Shown: positions 1-6,686, counted from the stretch's first letter. The stretch: 8,551 nt of DNA from Selenomonadaceae bacterium (GCA_016286075.1 JAEERZ010000084.1:1-8551); one strand, 5' to 3'. The notes: generated by a model not told the origin, from the sequence alone. Made by a program: numbers and translations.

Positions 1-963
1 GGAGGCTTCCCTGCTCGTGAAGGAATCCATGTGGATAGAGATAAAGATATCCGCCTTCGCTTTGTTCGCCACGTCGCAGCGCGCCTGCAGCTCATCCACG
101 TCCGTCGCCTGCCGGTGCTTCGGCGAAACCTCCGTGTCCGTCGTGCGCGTCATGGTGACCTTCGCGCCCGCCTCCTTCAGCATCCGCTCCACTTCCTTCG
201 CGATCTGGAGCGTGATGCTCTTCTCGGTCACGCCGGAGGGCCCGATGGCGCCTGAATCCTCGCCGCCGTGGCCTGGGTCGATTACGATTTTCTTGCCCTT
301 GATTCCCGGTGAAAACTTGACGTCCTCCGTAAGCACTTCCGTATTGTCGTCGGGCTTTTTATCCTTATCCGGCTTTTCCTTGCCGCCTTCGCTCTTTTCT
401 TCCTTGCCCGGCGTTTCCGTACCCTGCGGCTTCGGCTTATCCGGCTCCGGCTCGTCCGGCTTCCCCGCCGTCGGCTCTCCCGAGCCGACCCGATCGTCGG
501 TAATACCGCCCCCGTAGGAATCGTCCTTCGCCCTGCCGATCTTGCCGAAATCCAGCACCACGCGATACGGGATCGCGCCGCCCTCGATGGAAAACACGTC
601 GTAATGGCCTTTGCCCATCGTCGTCTCCACGACGACACGCACCGTATTCTCATTGAATTGCGCCACGCGCACCTTGCTGGCAAACCGGCTCTCAATCACC
701 GTCTCCCTCGCGACGTTGGGACTCAGCCACGCGCCGTGCAGATCGACGACGACGCGGGACGGATTCGACAGCACCATCACTGCGTAATCGACTTCTTTGT
801 TCGCGTCCAGCACGATGCGGAGCCGTTCCATCGATCCCGCCATGCGTACCGCCGTCACCCCGGAAAGCTTCGCCGCTTTCTCGCTGAACGGCGTCGCCGC
901 CTCCGCAGGCTGCGACAGCATCGCGCCGAGCAAACAGAGCAGCATACATAAAATCCGAATCAT
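1..963 (-). CDS. N-acetylmuramoyl-L-alanine amidase, AMIN + Amidase_3 (5' part, runs off left edge)
   Basis: This is an exported zinc hydrolase that cleaves the bond between MurNAc and the stem peptide in peptidoglycan. I translated 321 codons from ATG at 963; the frame is still open at base 1, so the C-terminus is missing. Residues 1-22 look like a signal peptide, with a short basic start, a hydrophobic core and a probable cleavage after AEA. Residues about 28-142 resemble an AMIN domain (RVVVDLHG, VRVVVE, YRVVLDFGKIG), which in this family targets the enzyme to the envelope. Residues about 146-216 are a Pro/Lys/Glu/Asp-rich, probably disordered linker. The Amidase_3 catalytic domain starts near 224, with likely zinc ligands H232 (DPGHGG), E247 (TEKSI) and H311 (SIHMD). 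The start is supported by GGAGG five bases upstream (969-973). Family assignment is firm; the exact paralogue is not determined. Confidence 0.93.
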   Translation of the reverse strand, partial: MIRILCMLLCLLGAMLSQPAEAATPFSEKAAKLSGVTAVRMAGSMERLRIVLDANKEVDYAVMVLSNPSRVVVDLHGAWLSPNVARETVIESRFASKVRVAQFNENTVRVVVETTMGKGHYDVFSIEGGAIPYRVVLDFGKIGRAKDDSYGGGITDDRVGSGEPTAGKPDEPEPDKPKPQGTETPGKEEKSEGGKEKPDKDKKPDDNTEVLTEDVKFSPGIKGKKIVIDPGHGGEDSGAIGPSGVTEKSITLQIAKEVERMLKEAGAKVTMTRTTDTEVSPKHRQATDVDELQARCDVANKAKADIFISIHMDSFTSREAS

Positions 964-1044
964 CCAAACCTCCGAAAAATTAAAGAGCAAACCGTGAACT
1001 ATAAAAACTTCGAAATGTCTTTTTATTTTACCTCAATTTCACGC

Positions 1045-1078
1045 AAAAGAAAAGCACGGCGAATATTTTGCCGCGCTT
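1045..1078 (-). terminator. Probable intrinsic terminator of the pur operon
   Basis: On the minus strand a 9-bp stem, AAGCGCGGC paired with GCCGTGCTT (one G-U pair), encloses a 9-base AT-rich loop and is followed by TTTTCTTTT. Plus-strand arms are 1052-1060 and 1070-1078. It lies 135 bases past the purD stop and before the amidase gene. On the plus strand the same stem has an A-C mismatch but is followed at 1082-1087 by six Ts, so weak bidirectional activity is possible. Confidence 0.65.
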
Positions 1079-1132
1079 CACTTTTTTGCGTCGTTTCTTT
1101 CAGTAGATTTTTCAGGTTATGTTCGATTGTTA

Positions 1133-1145
1133 CAGGCTCCGCCTG
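1133..1145. repeat. Small inverted repeat (5-bp hairpin)
   Basis: CAGGC and GCCTG are separated by three bases. It lies directly beside the larger inverted repeat at 1148-1179 in the region downstream of purD. No T-run follows on either strand, so on its own it is not a terminator. It probably adds RNA structure to the pur 3' end. Confidence 0.35.
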
Positions 1146-1147
1146 CT

Positions 1148-1179
1148 TAAGAAACGCTGACGCTTCCAAGCGTTTCTTA
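1148..1179. repeat. Perfect 11-bp inverted repeat downstream of purD
   Basis: The arms taagaaacgct (1148-1158) and agcgtttctta (1169-1179) are exactly complementary around a 10-base loop. On the minus strand the hairpin lies about 34 bases after the purD stop and is followed by AGCAGG, not a T-run. It is therefore either an mRNA 3'-end stabilising or processing hairpin, or a poor terminator. Its right arm overlaps the left half of the parS-like sequence by a few bases. Confidence 0.6.
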
Positions 1180-1191
1180 TCACGTGAAACA
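1176..1191. promoter_or_regulatory. parS-like ParB-binding site (candidate)
   Basis: Bases 1176-1191 read CTTATCACGTGAAACA. Compared with the chromosomal parS consensus as I recall it (TGTTNCACGTGAAACA), the central CACGTG and the whole right half are exact; positions 1, 2 and 4 of the left half differ. Such sites load the ParB CTPase for chromosome segregation and usually cluster near the replication origin. This one lies in non-coding DNA between purD and its terminator. The imperfect left half may weaken binding, and no parA or parB gene is visible here. Confidence 0.45.
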
Positions 1192-1212
1192 TTTCGAGAA
1201 TCTTTCGCGTGT

Positions 1213-2490
1213 TTAATTCAGCCGTTCCAACGCCCGATGCGCGATATCTTTCCGATAATGGGCTCCGTCGAAGGATATTTTCTCGACGCCCGCGTAAGCT
1301 TTTTTCACCGCTTCGCGAATATCCCTCGCGACGCCGACCACGTTCAGCACGCGGCCGCCCGCCGTGACGAGCGCGCCGTCTTTTTCCGCCGTGCCCGCAT
1401 GGAATACCAGCGCGCCGCTCTTTTCCGCTTCGCCGACGCCCGCGATCTTTTTACCCTTCTCATATTCGCCCGGATAGCCGCCCGAAGCCATGACAACGGA
1501 AACCGCCGCCTCGTCAGACCACTCCACCTTCGTCTCCGCCAGCTTTCCGTCCACGCAGGCCAGCATGACTTCGACGAGGTCGCTCTTCAAAAGCGGCAGC
1601 ACCACCTGCGTCTCCGGGTCGCCAAACCGCGCGTTGAACTCGACCACCTTCGGCCCCTTCGCGGTAATCATCAGCCCCGCATACAGGCATCCCTTGAACG
1701 GACGGCCTTCCTTTTTCATGCCCTCGATAGTGGGCTTCAGGATTTCCTCCATCACACGCTCGGCAAGCTCCGGCGTGATGACCGGCGCGGGCGCGTAAGC
1801 TCCCATGCCGCCCGTGTTCAGGCCCTCGTCGCCGTCGTTCACGCGCTTATGATCCTGCGACGCACGCATGGCAACGATAGTCTCGCCGTCGGTAAACGCC
1901 AGCATGGAGGCTTCCTCTCCCTCCATGAATTCCTCGATGACGACGCGATTCCCCGCGTCGCCGAAAGCCTTCTCCTTCATCAAAAGGTCGATAGCCTCGA
2001 CGGCCTCGTCCGCCGTCTTCGTCAGAATTACGCCCTTGCCCGCCGCAAGACCGTCCGCCTTGATTGCGAAAGGCTGACGCATCTGCCGGACATAAACGTG
2101 GGCGCGGGCCGGGTCGCCGAAGACTTCGCTGCGCGCCGTGGGAATGCCATAGCGGCGCATGACGACCTTCGCGTAGACCTTCGAGCCTTCCAGCTCGGCG
2201 GCGTCCTTCGTCGGGCCGAAAGCTTTGATTCCCGCCGCCGTCAGCGCATCCACGACGCCGTTCACCAGCGGAACCTCAGGCCCGACCACCACCAGACCGA
2301 TATTCTTCTCTTTCGCCAACGCAACGATTGCGTCGTTATCCTCGACGGAAATGCCGGAAACGCACTCGGCAAAGTTCGCAATGCCGGGATTGCCCGGAAC
2401 GGCGTACAACTTATCCGTATGTTTGCTTTGGCTGAGTTTCCACGCCAGCGCGTGCTCGCGCCCGCCGCTGCCGATCAACAAAATATTCAT
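1213..2490 (-). CDS. purD: Phosphoribosylamine-glycine ligase (GAR synthetase)
   Basis: This enzyme catalyses the ATP-dependent joining of glycine to 5-phosphoribosylamine, giving GAR, the second step of cytoplasmic de novo purine synthesis. The 425-residue length is normal for a monofunctional PurD. Visible motifs are the N-terminal GSGGREHALAW (7-17), GPEVPLVNGVVD (70-81), FGPTKDAAELEGSK (91-104), the ATP-grasp stretch AIKADGLAAGKGV (142-154), EEFMEGEEAS (186-195), NTGGMGAYAPAP (225-236) and the metal/ATP-binding EFNARFGDPETQ (284-295). The ATG at 2490 is preceded by GGAGAG nine bases upstream, and the gene begins 17 bases after the purJ stop. It is the last gene of the pur cluster and is followed by hairpins and a probable terminator. 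Confidence 0.97.
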   Translation of the reverse strand: MNILLIGSGGREHALAWKLSQSKHTDKLYAVPGNPGIANFAECVSGISVEDNDAIVALAKEKNIGLVVVGPEVPLVNGVVDALTAAGIKAFGPTKDAAELEGSKVYAKVVMRRYGIPTARSEVFGDPARAHVYVRQMRQPFAIKADGLAAGKGVILTKTADEAVEAIDLLMKEKAFGDAGNRVVIEEFMEGEEASMLAFTDGETIVAMRASQDHKRVNDGDEGLNTGGMGAYAPAPVITPELAERVMEEILKPTIEGMKKEGRPFKGCLYAGLMITAKGPKVVEFNARFGDPETQVVLPLLKSDLVEVMLACVDGKLAETKVEWSDEAAVSVVMASGGYPGEYEKGKKIAGVGEAEKSGALVFHAGTAEKDGALVTAGGRVLNVVGVARDIREAVKKAYAGVEKISFDGAHYRKDIAHRALERLN

Positions 2491-2507
2491 ATCGCAATTC
2501 TCTCCAT

Positions 2508-3101
2508 TTATTTATCAATCTGCGTCTTCAGATATGCCTGAATGTGCGCGTCATAATCCGCCGTATGCGCGAACGCTTCCTGGGCGAGCTGCATCCGCAG
2601 CATCCCGCTGGTCGCGCCGTCCGAAAGAATCGCCTGCGCCACCTCGTCGTAACGTGCGGGATTCGTCACCACCGTGACAAACTTGAAGTTCTTCGCCGCC
2701 GCACGAATCATCGCCGGACCGCCGATGTCGATATTCTCAATGGCCTCGGCCAGCGTCACGCCCGGCTTCGCCACCGTTTCCTTGAACGGATACAAATTAA
2801 CCGCCACGAGATCGATGGGGATAATCTTATGCTCCTTCATCGACTGCTGGTGCGCCGGATTGTCCCGCACCGCAAGGATTCCGCCGTGAATATATGGGTT
2901 CAGCGTCTTGACGCGTCCGTCCATGATTTCGGGAAATCCCGTCACGTCGCTGACGTAGAGCACGGGAATCCCCGCCTCCTTCAGCGCGCGCATCGTGCCG
3001 CCGGTGGATACAATCTCGACGCCCGCCGCATTGAGCTTCTGCGCAAACTCGACGACCCCCGTCTTGTCCGAAACGCTGATCAGCGCCCGTTTGATTTTCA
3101 T
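2508..3101 (-). CDS. purJ: Stand-alone IMP cyclohydrolase (N-terminal half of PurH only)
   Basis: This protein closes the ring of FAICAR to give IMP, the last step of the pathway. It aligns by eye with residues 1 to about 199 of bifunctional PurH and then stops: 197 residues against roughly 510 for the usual fusion. The MGS-like fold motifs are present: ALISVSDKTG (6-15), STGGT (32-36), GFPEIMDGRVKTLNP (55-69), VNLYPF (101-106), NIDIGGP (123-129) and RAAAKN (133-138). Expected catalytic residues K65, Y104, D125 and K137 are all there. AGGAGGG lies seven bases before the ATG. The stop falls at the domain boundary and purD starts 17 bases later, so no formyltransferase remnant follows. AICAR formyltransferase (PurV/PurP-type) must be encoded elsewhere; purJ is the symbol used for separate cyclohydrolases, and automated pipelines may call it purH. 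Confidence 0.92.
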   Translation of the reverse strand: MKIKRALISVSDKTGVVEFAQKLNAAGVEIVSTGGTMRALKEAGIPVLYVSDVTGFPEIMDGRVKTLNPYIHGGILAVRDNPAHQQSMKEHKIIPIDLVAVNLYPFKETVAKPGVTLAEAIENIDIGGPAMIRAAAKNFKFVTVVTNPARYDEVAQAILSDGATSGMLRMQLAQEAFAHTADYDAHIQAYLKTQIDK

Positions 3102-3125
3102 AATCGCGCCCTCCTAATTGATTTG

Positions 3126-3737
3126 TTATTCCAAGATCCGTACTTTCCGTCCTTCGATTTTCAGCTTACCCTTCAAAAACAACTCGATTGCTCTCGGGTA
3201 CAGCTTATGCTCCTGCTCCAATACCCGCGCCGCCAATGTGTCCTCATCGTCGCCGTCCAGCACCGGCACCGCCGTCTGCAAAATAATCGGGCCGGAATCC
3301 ATGCCCTCGTCGACGAAATGGATCGTGCAGCCGGACACCTTGACGCCGTATGCCAGCACGTCCCGATGGGCATGAGCGCCGCCGAAGGACGGCAGCAGCG
3401 ACGGGTGAATGTTCAATATCCGCCCCGGAAACTCATGGACGAAATACGGACTCAAGATCCGCATGAAGCCCGCTAAAATTACAAGCGTAACGCCGTGCGC
3501 CCGCAATTTCTCGACAAGCGCTTCCTCGAAAGCCTGTTTTTCCGTATACTTTTTCCGGTCGACGCAGAAATGCGGAATTCCCGCCTTTTCCGCGCGCTCC
3601 AACGCCTTCGCGTCGGGCTTGTCCGTCAATACCACGCCGACGGGCGCGGGAATCTGTCCGCTGTCTACCGCCGCCAAAATGGATTGCAGATTCGTACCGC
3701 GTCCCGAGCAGAGCACGCCCAATATCTCTTTAGCCAT
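3126..3737 (-). CDS. purN: Phosphoribosylglycinamide formyltransferase (GAR transformylase)
   Basis: PurN transfers a formyl group from 10-formyltetrahydrofolate to GAR, giving FGAR. The 203-residue protein has the phosphate-binding CSGRGTNLQSI (10-20), LAGFMRILSP (88-97), the active-site NIHPSLLPSF (109-118) and FVDEGMDSGPII (141-152). Likely catalytic residues are N109, H111 and D147, spaced as in the E. coli triad N106/H108/D144. I chose ATG at 3737, giving MAKEILGVLCSGRGT, over the in-frame ATG at 3761. It has a GGCGGAG Shine-Dalgarno region six bases upstream and matches the usual N-terminus. The first 8 bases overlap the end of purM (AATGGCTAA), which suggests translational coupling. 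A 24-base gap with a good ribosome site leads to purJ. Confidence 0.96.
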   Translation of the reverse strand: MAKEILGVLCSGRGTNLQSILAAVDSGQIPAPVGVVLTDKPDAKALERAEKAGIPHFCVDRKKYTEKQAFEEALVEKLRAHGVTLVILAGFMRILSPYFVHEFPGRILNIHPSLLPSFGGAHAHRDVLAYGVKVSGCTIHFVDEGMDSGPIILQTAVPVLDGDDEDTLAARVLEQEHKLYPRAIELFLKGKLKIEGRKVRILE

Positions 3738-4782
3738 TAAACACTCCGCCTTTGAGCACAACCTCGCCGCTTCTCGTCACGCGGCCGATCCGATACGACG
3801 TCTCGCCCGCTTTGGCAAGCGCCGCCATCACAGCATCGGCGTCCTTCGCTCCGACCATCAGGATCATGCCGACGCCCATATTGAAGGTGCGGTACATCTC
3901 CGGCCACTCGACGCCGCCCCATTCCTGGAGCAATTTGAAAATCGGCGGCATCTTCCACGTAGACGTGTCGATTTCCACGCCGAAGCCCTCCGGCAAAGCG
4001 CGCGGGATATTATCGTAAAACCCGCCGCCCGTAATATGCACCATACCGTGCAAACGAAAATCGCGGATCAGCGGCAGGCATACCCGCGGATAGAGCCTCG
4101 TCGGAGTCAGCAAGACCTCGCCCAGCGTTTTCTCGCCGAATTCCGCAATATGCTCGTCGCCCTTAAAGCCCTTGACCTCAAAAACAATTTTCCTCACGAG
4201 AGAAAAGCCGTTGGAATGAATCCCGGAGGACGGCAGCCCGATCAGCACGTCGCCTTCCTGCACGCGTTTTTCCGTGATGATCTCGGACTTCTCCACCGCG
4301 CCGACGGCAAAACCCGCAATATCGTATTCGCCGTCGGGATAAAAGCCGTTCATTTCCGCCGTCTCGCCGCCGATCAGCGCGCAGCCGGACTCTTTGCAGG
4401 CCGCCGCGACGCCCTTGACGACCGTGGCCACCTGTTCCGGGTCAAGCTTACCCACCGCCAGATAGTCGAGGAAAAACAGCGGTTCCGCGCCCTGCACGAG
4501 AATATCGTTGACGCACATCGCCACCGCATCCTGTCCGACGGTGTCATGCTTGTTGAGCAGAAATGCCAGCTTCAGCTTTGTGCCGACGCCGTCCGTACCG
4601 GAAACCAGCACCGGCTCCTTGAACTTCTTAACGTCCAGCGCAAAGAGCCCGCCGAAGCCGCCGAGGTCGCCCAGCACCTCCGGACGGTACGTCGCCCGCA
4701 CGCTGTCCTTGATGAGCTGCACGGAACGGTTGCCCGCGTCGATATCGACGCCCGCGTCTCGATAGGTCAGATTCGCCGCCAT
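3730..4782 (-). CDS. purM: Phosphoribosylformylglycinamidine cyclo-ligase (AIR synthetase)
   Basis: PurM uses ATP to cyclise FGAM to AIR, the step that closes the imidazole ring. The protein is 350 residues, normal for the family. Recognisable motifs are YRDAGVDIDAGN (7-18), SGTDGVGTKLKLAF (61-74), CVNDILVQGAEPLFFLDY (90-107), IGGETAEM (137-144), GLPSSGIHSNGFSLVR (182-197) and ITGGGFYDNIPRALPEG (250-266). The ATG follows the purC stop by only two bases, and its GAGGAG ribosome site lies inside the end of purC. At its 3' end it overlaps purN by 8 bases. In many Firmicutes purF precedes purM; here purC does. Confidence 0.97.
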   Translation of the reverse strand: MAANLTYRDAGVDIDAGNRSVQLIKDSVRATYRPEVLGDLGGFGGLFALDVKKFKEPVLVSGTDGVGTKLKLAFLLNKHDTVGQDAVAMCVNDILVQGAEPLFFLDYLAVGKLDPEQVATVVKGVAAACKESGCALIGGETAEMNGFYPDGEYDIAGFAVGAVEKSEIITEKRVQEGDVLIGLPSSGIHSNGFSLVRKIVFEVKGFKGDEHIAEFGEKTLGEVLLTPTRLYPRVCLPLIRDFRLHGMVHITGGGFYDNIPRALPEGFGVEIDTSTWKMPPIFKLLQEWGGVEWPEMYRTFNMGVGMILMVGAKDADAVMAALAKAGETSYRIGRVTRSGEVVLKGGVFNG

Positions 4783-4784
4783 TG

Positions 4785-5498
4785 TCAGCGCTCCTCGCCC
4801 GTCAGGCGGCGCAGCATTTCCTTGTATGCATCCTCCACGTTGCCGAGGTCGCGACGGAAGCGATCCTTGTCGAGTTTCTCATGGGTGTCGCTGTCCCAGA
4901 AACGGCAGTTGTCCGGCGAAATCTCGTCGCCGAGCACGATTTTTCCGTCGAGACGGCCAAATTCCAGCTTGAAGTCGATCAAATCGACTTTCTTCTGCTT
5001 CAAAAACGCCTTCAAAATATCGTTGACCTTCAGCGCCAGTTTTTCAACCTCGGCGACTTCCTCCTTCGTCGCAAGGCCGAGCGCCGCGATATGATAATTG
5101 TTCATGAAGGGGTCCCCGAGGTCGTCGTTCTTGTAGCAGAACTCCACCGTCGAGATTTTCAGCGGCGTGCCTTCCTTCACGCCGAAGCGCTGGGAAAAGC
5201 TGCCCGCCGCCACGTTCCGCACGATAACCTCCAGCGGAATCATATCGAGCTTCTTGACAAGCATTTCCCGCTCGCCCGTCACTTGGACGAGATGCGTCTT
5301 GACGCCTTCCTTCTCCAAGAGCTTGAAGAAGAACTCCGTCATCTTGTTGTTCATCACGCCCTTGTCGGCGATGGTGCCTTTCTTCGCGCCATTGCCGGCC
5401 GTCGCGTCGTCCTTGTAATAGACAAGCAGTTCGTCCGCCTTGTCCGTCGCGTACATGATCTTTGCCTTGCCCTCATAAAGAGCTTCTTTCTTTTCCAT
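4785..5498 (-). CDS. purC: SAICAR synthetase
   Basis: PurC condenses CAIR with aspartate, using ATP, to form SAICAR. The preferred product is 237 residues, near the usual size for bacterial PurC. Motifs include LYEGKAKIMY (7-16), PLEVIVRNVAAGSFSQRFG (88-106), DFKLEFGR (175-182) and DEISPDNCRFWD (191-202). An in-frame ATG at 5522 would add eight residues, but it lacks a ribosome site. The ATG at 5498 has GGAGG 11 bases upstream and begins near the usual family start, so I prefer it. The gap to purE is 60 bases and carries a strong hairpin, while purM follows after two bases. purC is thus the first gene of the tightly packed part of the cluster. Confidence 0.95.
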   Translation of the reverse strand: MEKKEALYEGKAKIMYATDKADELLVYYKDDATAGNGAKKGTIADKGVMNNKMTEFFFKLLEKEGVKTHLVQVTGEREMLVKKLDMIPLEVIVRNVAAGSFSQRFGVKEGTPLKISTVEFCYKNDDLGDPFMNNYHIAALGLATKEEVAEVEKLALKVNDILKAFLKQKKVDLIDFKLEFGRLDGKIVLGDEISPDNCRFWDSDTHEKLDKDRFRRDLGNVEDAYKEMLRRLTGEER

Positions 5499-5509
5499 TC
5501 TTTTCCGTT

Positions 5510-5514
5510 CCTCC
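5510..5514 (-). promoter_or_regulatory. Ribosome binding site deciding the purC start
   Basis: The minus-strand sequence GGAGG lies 11 bases before ATG 5498. It lies inside the eight-codon extension that would belong to purC if the upstream ATG at 5522 were used. That upstream ATG has no purine-rich site, so the downstream start is favoured. Confidence 0.55.
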
Positions 5515-5543
5515 AATTTCATTCATTGTGATAATAAAAGTAC

Positions 5544-5591
5544 AAAAAGCAGCCCGTATCACATCTGCGATGCGACATAGGCTGCTTTTTT
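5544..5591 (-). terminator. Long hairpin with U-rich tail between purE and purC (terminator or attenuator)
   Basis: The arms aaaaagcagcc (5544-5554) and ggctgcttttt (5580-5590) are perfectly complementary over 11 bp. The 25-base loop holds a further 7-bp stem on the minus strand (TCGCATC with GATGTGA, one G-U pair, loop GCA). On the minus strand the descending arm ends in CTTTTT and runs on into GTACTTTTATTA, as in an intrinsic terminator. The upstream arm lies within the last codons of purE. Because purC follows in the same direction without a clear promoter, partial termination or mRNA processing seems more likely than complete separation. Confidence 0.6.
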
Positions 5592-6044
5592 CTCCACTTC
5601 TTTCGCCAAGTTCTCGCGATGAGACTTGAGCTTGTCCGCAAGGTCAGCGTCTTTGAGCGCCAAAACCTGCACGGCGAAAAGCGCTGCGTTTTTCGCGCCG
5701 TTGACCGCCATCGTCGCCACAGGAATGCCCGAAGGCATCTGCACCGTTGCCAAAAGCGCGTCCATGCCGTTCAACGGCGTCGCGTTGATGGGAACGCCGA
5801 TCACGGGGAGCACCGTATGGCTGGCCACCACGCCCGCCAGGTGCGCCGCACCGCCAGCCGCCGCGATAAACACGCCGACGCCGCGCTCAGAGGCCGTCTT
5901 CACCCAGTTTTCCACCCGAGCCGGCGTCCGATGCGCCGAAGCCACCGTCACCTCAACCTCAACGCCGAACTGTTTCAGCGTTTCCGCCGCGGGTTTCATA
6001 ATCGGCCAGTCCGAATCGCTCCCGATAATGATAGAAACCTTCAT
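5559..6044 (-). CDS. purE: N5-carboxyaminoimidazole ribonucleotide mutase (PurE class I type)
   Basis: PurE moves the carboxyl group of N5-CAIR to C4, giving CAIR; class I enzymes depend on PurK for N5-CAIR. The protein is 161 residues, the standard size. Motifs are GSDSDWPIM (8-16), VASAHRTP with active-site H38 (34-41), AAAGGAAHLAGVVA (61-74), LPVIGVPIN (79-87), MDALLATVQMPSGIPVATMA (94-113) and NAALFA (119-124). GSDSDWP is typical of class I, but I cannot exclude a class II (AIR carboxylase) activity by eye. ATG 6044 has GGGAG ten bases upstream. It is the promoter-proximal gene of the pur cluster, and its last codons form one arm of the hairpin before purC. purK is not in the window. Confidence 0.96.
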   Translation of the reverse strand: MKVSIIIGSDSDWPIMKPAAETLKQFGVEVEVTVASAHRTPARVENWVKTASERGVGVFIAAAGGAAHLAGVVASHTVLPVIGVPINATPLNGMDALLATVQMPSGIPVATMAVNGAKNAALFAVQVLALKDADLADKLKSHRENLAKEVEKKAAYVASQM

Positions 6045-6094
6045 AAATAATCATCTCCCGATACGATGAGAATTTACCACAAATTCCATATTAC

Positions 6095-6123
6095 ATCATA
6101 ACGAAAGACGCGAAAACTGTCAA
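6095..6123 (-). promoter_or_regulatory. Sigma-A-type promoter of the pur operon
   Basis: On the minus strand a perfect TTGACA (6118-6123) is separated by exactly 17 bases from TATGAT (6095-6100). Transcription should begin near 6088, leaving a leader of about 44 bases before the purE ATG. That is too short for a purine riboswitch, so any purine control would need a DNA-binding repressor. I could not recognise an operator. Confidence 0.85.
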
Positions 6124-6126
6124 GGA

Positions 6127-6142
6127 AGCACGCGTTCGCGCT
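6127..6142 (-). other. Weak hairpin just after the flavodoxin stop
   Basis: On the minus strand AGCGCG pairs with CGTGCT (one G-U pair) around loop AACG, beginning directly after the TAG stop. The tail is TCCTTGACAG, which lacks a proper T-run and runs into the pur -35 box. It could be a weak terminator for the flavodoxin gene. Otherwise flavodoxin transcripts may read into purE. Confidence 0.3.
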
Positions 6143-6673
6143 CTACCGCACGCCGTCCTTTTTCAAAAAGTACGACAGCTTCTTATCCGTCCGCAACGCA
6201 AACTCCCCTGCCGCCGCTAAATCGGCTCCATCGGGATGCCCGACGGATGTTTTCCAGCCTTGCGCCTTTGCATGAGGATCTGCCGGCTTTTCCGCCTCCA
6301 GCTTCGCACGTTTCTCACGTACAGCCTCCGGCACTTGCCCCTGACACTCGAACACGTTCAGCACGCGGCAGTCCCTGCCGAGGCGCGCCGCCGCGCGGGC
6401 AAACGCCGTCACCGAATGCTCGCTCCGGTTGTCCGCCGCATGGGTTTCCAACAGAGCAACGTTGACGCCTTCCAAGCGCGAAAGGTACGCCGCCGCTTTC
6501 GGATCAGGGCCGCCGCGCCAAAGCCAGTAACCCACCGCCACCGCGTCGAAGCCTTCCGGCGCCACCGCGTCCTCGACGCGGACCAGCGTTCCTCCCACCG
6601 CCTCGCAAAACGCTTCCGCTACTTTTTTTGTATTCCCCGTAACGGAAGAATAAACCACCAGCCAACGATTCAT
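6143..6673 (-). CDS. Flavodoxin-family protein (BilS-like)
   Basis: This is a probable FMN-binding electron carrier or flavodoxin-like reductase partner in the cytoplasm, 176 residues long. The N-terminal VVYSSVTGNTKKVAEAF (6-22) is a typical flavodoxin phosphate-binding loop. The stretch FDAVAVGYWLWRGGPDPKA (42-60) and the C-terminal FECQGQVPEAVREK and DPHAKAQGW stretches resemble, from memory, the flavodoxin group that includes BilS, named as a partner of bilirubin reductase. The usual GAYP-type loop reads ETHAADNRSEHS here (76-87), a departure that may alter the FMN site. I chose ATG 6673 because AAGGGGA lies six bases upstream and the product starts right at the first beta strand. The longer reading from 6718 would begin upstream of the promoter -10. 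The partner and substrate are unknown. Confidence 0.8.
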   Translation of the reverse strand: MNRWLVVYSSVTGNTKKVAEAFCEAVGGTLVRVEDAVAPEGFDAVAVGYWLWRGGPDPKAAAYLSRLEGVNVALLETHAADNRSEHSVTAFARAAARLGRDCRVLNVFECQGQVPEAVREKRAKLEAEKPADPHAKAQGWKTSVGHPDGADLAAAGEFALRTDKKLSYFLKKDGVR

Positions 6674-6679
6674 ATCGAT

Positions 6680-6686
6680 TCCCCTT
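6680..6686 (-). promoter_or_regulatory. Ribosome binding site deciding the flavodoxin start
   Basis: AAGGGGA on the minus strand lies six bases before ATG 6673. It supports this start over the in-frame codon at 6718, which overlaps the preceding terminator region. Confidence 0.65.

Noticed and set aside
964..1010. Promoter for the amidase gene
   Set aside because: TATAGT (998-1003) on the minus strand could be a -10 box, but no acceptable -35 lies 16-18 bases upstream, so I do not list it as a feature.
994..2541. Long plus-strand open frame opposite purD
   Set aside because: It lies antisense to a clear purD and gives an Arg/His/Leu-rich product with no family motif, as expected from the complement of a GC-rich gene. 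It also has no good ribosome site.
2508..3101. purH broken by a frameshift or premature stop
   Set aside because: The stop falls at the domain boundary. Only 17 bases separate it from purD, and no formyltransferase sequence is found downstream in any frame.
3409..5094. Long plus-strand open frame opposite purN, purM and purC
   Set aside because: It spans three unmistakable genes on the other strand and shows no recognisable domain. It is a shadow of their codon bias.
5499..5522. Upstream ATG for purC adding eight residues
   Set aside because: No Shine-Dalgarno precedes it, whereas GGAGG lies upstream of the ATG at 5498.
6045..6100. Purine riboswitch in the purE leader
   Set aside because: The predicted leader is only about 44 bases and cannot hold the three-way junction of the purine aptamer.
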